Positions 62,200 to 64,000 of a DNA stretch of 64,000 bases are shown in pieces. This DNA is from JARKQH01 sp964631605 (GTDB lineage: Bacteria > Verrucomicrobiota > Verrucomicrobiia > Limisphaerales > UBA8199): assembly GCA_964631605.1 (NCBI GenBank), contig CAZVYG010000003.1:74560-138559 (forward strand), in the 5' to 3' direction. Each line of letters opens with the position of its first letter. Within the stretch, counting starts at the first letter, position 1. Both the position numbers and the translations under genes were made by a program. Under the pieces are notes generated by a model that was given only the letters and a program-made list of their open reading frames with translations, had not been told where the DNA came from and ran no database searches.

Positions 62200-62949
62200 A
62201 TGAAAGCAGTCATTTTGGCCGCGGGCAAAGGCACCCGCATGCGGGAGCTCACCAACGAGATCCCGAAACCGATGCTGCGGGTGCAGGGCAAACCCATTCT
62301 CGAGCATATCCTGGAAGGGGTGCGCGGGGCCGGCATCCGCGAGTTTTTCATCGTTACGGGATTTCGCGCCGACGCCATCGAGAGTTATTTCGGCGATGGC
62401 GCGAAGTGGAACGTTCGCATCCGCTACGGCCGGCAGGTGGTGCAGGACGGGACGGGCAAGGCGGCGCACCTGGCCCGCGACTTTGTCGGGGCGGCGTCTT
62501 TCCTGCTGACCTATGGCGACATCCTGGTCCGGCCGGAAACCTACCCGCAGATGGTGCGTCGCTACAACGAAGGCCATTTCTCGGGAGTGATCACCGTAAC
62601 GCGCGGGCAGGACGTCACCAAGGGCGCGGTGAATTTCTTTGATGAACAGTTTTGCCTGACGCGCCTGATCGAGAAGCCGACTCCCGGGCAGTTGGAGCAG
62701 TTGCAGGCCGAGGGTTTGCTGCGACCCGGCGCGCCGGTCTGGTACAACGCCGGCATTTACATTTTCCGTCCTTCGCTGTTCGAGTTCACCGCCAAATTGC
62801 AACCTTCGCCGCGCGGGGAGTATGAGTTGACGGATGCGGTGGCCGGCCTGGTGGCGGCTCATCACCGCCTGGCCGGTTTGGAGATTCAAGGCCGGTGGGT
62901 GGATGTCCGGGATCCGGAGGTGCTGGCCGCTTTGCAGCAGGGGGCCTGA
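62200..62949 (+). CDS. Sugar-phosphate nucleotidyltransferase
   Basis: A 249-residue NTP-transferase. N-terminus MKAVILAAGKGTRMRELTNEIPKPMLRVQGKPILEHILEG has the GxGTRxR nucleotide loop and the PKP motif. The metal-binding Asp is in LLTYGDILV (about D107), and the late WYNAGIYIFRP and GEYELTDAVAGLV are typical of glucose-1-phosphate or mannose-1-phosphate nucleotidyltransferases. Without the extra C-terminal domain of GlmU it would make an NDP-sugar. A GMP-mannose role would link to the mannan pathway, but the exact sugar is not resolvable. ATG 62200 was chosen because the nucleotide loop starts right after it. Confidence 0.9.
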   Translation: MKAVILAAGKGTRMRELTNEIPKPMLRVQGKPILEHILEGVRGAGIREFFIVTGFRADAIESYFGDGAKWNVRIRYGRQVVQDGTGKAAHLARDFVGAASFLLTYGDILVRPETYPQMVRRYNEGHFSGVITVTRGQDVTKGAVNFFDEQFCLTRLIEKPTPGQLEQLQAEGLLRPGAPVWYNAGIYIFRPSLFEFTAKLQPSPRGEYELTDAVAGLVAAHHRLAGLEIQGRWVDVRDPEVLAALQQGA

Positions 62950-62993
62950 GGCCCGCGACCGGACAGGGTCGGGCTCGGGGGGAGGGAGGAGAC

Positions 62994-63878
62994 TTACACG
63001 ACGAATTTTGGTTCGTGGACTTCGCCGCAGCCGTGCTTGCGCAGCAGCTCCATGAACCTGGCGATGCCGCGCTTTTCGTCACTGCCGAGGTGATAATGAA
63101 TGTGCCAGCCCAGGTAGTCGCGGCGGAAATCCAGGGTGTATTCGCTGCGGCTGGCGATGATATGGTCCAGCGTGTCCAGGCCAAAGTCCCGCGCCTCGCG
63201 CAACTGGCGGCGCAACGCCGAGTTTTCGATGCCCCGCCGCAGGGCCCAAACCGCATAGACAAACGGCAGCCGCGTCAGCTCGTACCATGCCGCACCCAGA
63301 TCGAAAATCTCGTGTTCGTGGGGGCCGAGCGCCAGGTCCAGCGCCGTATCGCCGATCAGCAGCGCATAGTCCGGCAAAGCGGAAAAATCGTAGCTGGGAA
63401 GCGTCTTGAACTCGGGCTTCAGACCGCGCTCGGCCAGCAGCACGCGCAACAACTGGACGCTGGTGAGCGAAGCGGGGTCGCAATAGACCTCGCGCGCTTC
63501 CTCGAGGGGGCCGCGATGCGCCAGCAACACGCTCCGCACTTCGCCCAGCGACGCCACGGCGATCCCGTCCAGAATATCGTAACGGCCGCTGAACAGGACC
63601 GCCACCACGCTCACCAGCGCCGCATCCAGCTCGTCGCGCTCGAGCATTTGCGCCAGCCGCGATGGCGCGGCCATCACCACCTGATCTTCGATGCCGCGGG
63701 TCAGCGGCACCGTGTTGAGCGCCCGCACCGAACCCACCCGGAACGGCGCCAACGATTGTTCCAGTCCGCCCTCGCGTTGCAGGTTGCTGGCACGCTGTTC
63801 CCGTTCGACGCGATGCGCCAGCTCGTCCGCGCTTTCCGGGGGCGCCATTCGTAATTTTGGAGTGTCGTTCGAAGACAT
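62994..63878 (-). CDS. mqnA: MqnA/chorismate dehydratase-like menaquinone (futalosine pathway) protein
   Basis: A 294-residue periplasmic-binding-protein-fold enzyme of the MqnA/MqnD family: RVGSVRALNTVPLTRGI (47-63), RLAQMLERDELDAALVSVVAVL, LTSVQLLRVLL, YALLIGDTALDLAL and WYELTRLPFVYAVWAL. MqnA dehydrates chorismate in the futalosine route to menaquinone. Family likeness is clear; whether it is MqnA or MqnD is less so, and the SVxxLNxxPL and VSxxxVL motifs favour MqnA. ATG 63878 has GGGAGAG upstream. It converges with the nucleotidyltransferase gene with 44 bases between. The last 122 bases of the window upstream of it hold its promoter region, with no clear boxes. Confidence 0.85.
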   Translation of the reverse strand: MSSNDTPKLRMAPPESADELAHRVEREQRASNLQREGGLEQSLAPFRVGSVRALNTVPLTRGIEDQVVMAAPSRLAQMLERDELDAALVSVVAVLFSGRYDILDGIAVASLGEVRSVLLAHRGPLEEAREVYCDPASLTSVQLLRVLLAERGLKPEFKTLPSYDFSALPDYALLIGDTALDLALGPHEHEIFDLGAAWYELTRLPFVYAVWALRRGIENSALRRQLREARDFGLDTLDHIIASRSEYTLDFRRDYLGWHIHYHLGSDEKRGIARFMELLRKHGCGEVHEPKFVV

Positions 63879-64000
63879 TTCTCTCCCGCTCACTCTAGGG
63901 GCGGCGGTGGCGCGTTTCGAGACAAATCTCGGACCCGCCGCACTGTGCCCCAATCATTAGCGAGTAGCGTGGGCGGCTCTCGGCGCGGAGATGTGGACCG

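Overview
The window looks like a chromosomal segment of a G+C-rich, polysaccharide-degrading bacterium, most probably a member of the Verrucomicrobiota. This is inferred from the gene content: a PEP-CTERM surface protein, many secreted glycoside hydrolases, a MqnA-type menaquinone gene, large secreted proteins with a shared C-terminal module, and weak Shine-Dalgarno signals at many starts. No rRNA, tRNA, CRISPR array or complete insertion sequence was seen.

Region 1 (1-27.7 kb) is almost entirely on the minus strand and is devoted to glycan use. A GH44 endoglucanase, a sugar porter and a URO-D-fold protein form one group (22.3-27.7 kb). A second group (6.5-18.6 kb) holds a DUF5060/TIM-barrel hydrolase, a sodium:solute symporter, a GH5-like mannanase, a cellobiose 2-epimerase, a GH130 mannosylglucose phosphorylase and a CBM6-bearing beta-helix protein. 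A GH106 rhamnosidase follows. The epimerase/phosphorylase pair points to a beta-mannan route: mannobiose is epimerised to mannosyl-glucose and cleaved by phosphate to mannose 1-phosphate and glucose. Between the two groups sits a tightly overlapping cassette: lipid-type glycosyltransferase, APP1-like phosphatase, RluA pseudouridine synthase and a SET-domain protein.

Region 2 (27.9-32.7 kb) is a plus-strand accessory island that looks like a reduced type I restriction locus. It has a small HTH protein, an internally deleted HsdM remnant, an intact-looking two-TRD HsdS, a Fic protein, an iteron-like repeat cluster, a frameshifted AAA ATPase and an HsdR N-terminal stub. A 31-bp duplication brackets the ATPase.

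Region 3 (32.7-48.9 kb) is mostly housekeeping: two NupG-like transporters, folK-dapB-dapA, a heavy-metal RND pump with TolC but no adaptor, a ThuA-like protein, a large protein of unknown function, icd, and xseB-dxs.

Region 4 (49-64 kb) has a BlaI/M56 sensor pair with a clear operator, a beta-CASP nuclease-like protein, a DUF2959 lipoprotein, a 1302-residue autotransporter-repeat protein, a 1282-residue coiled-coil membrane protein, a sugar nucleotidyltransferase and mqnA.
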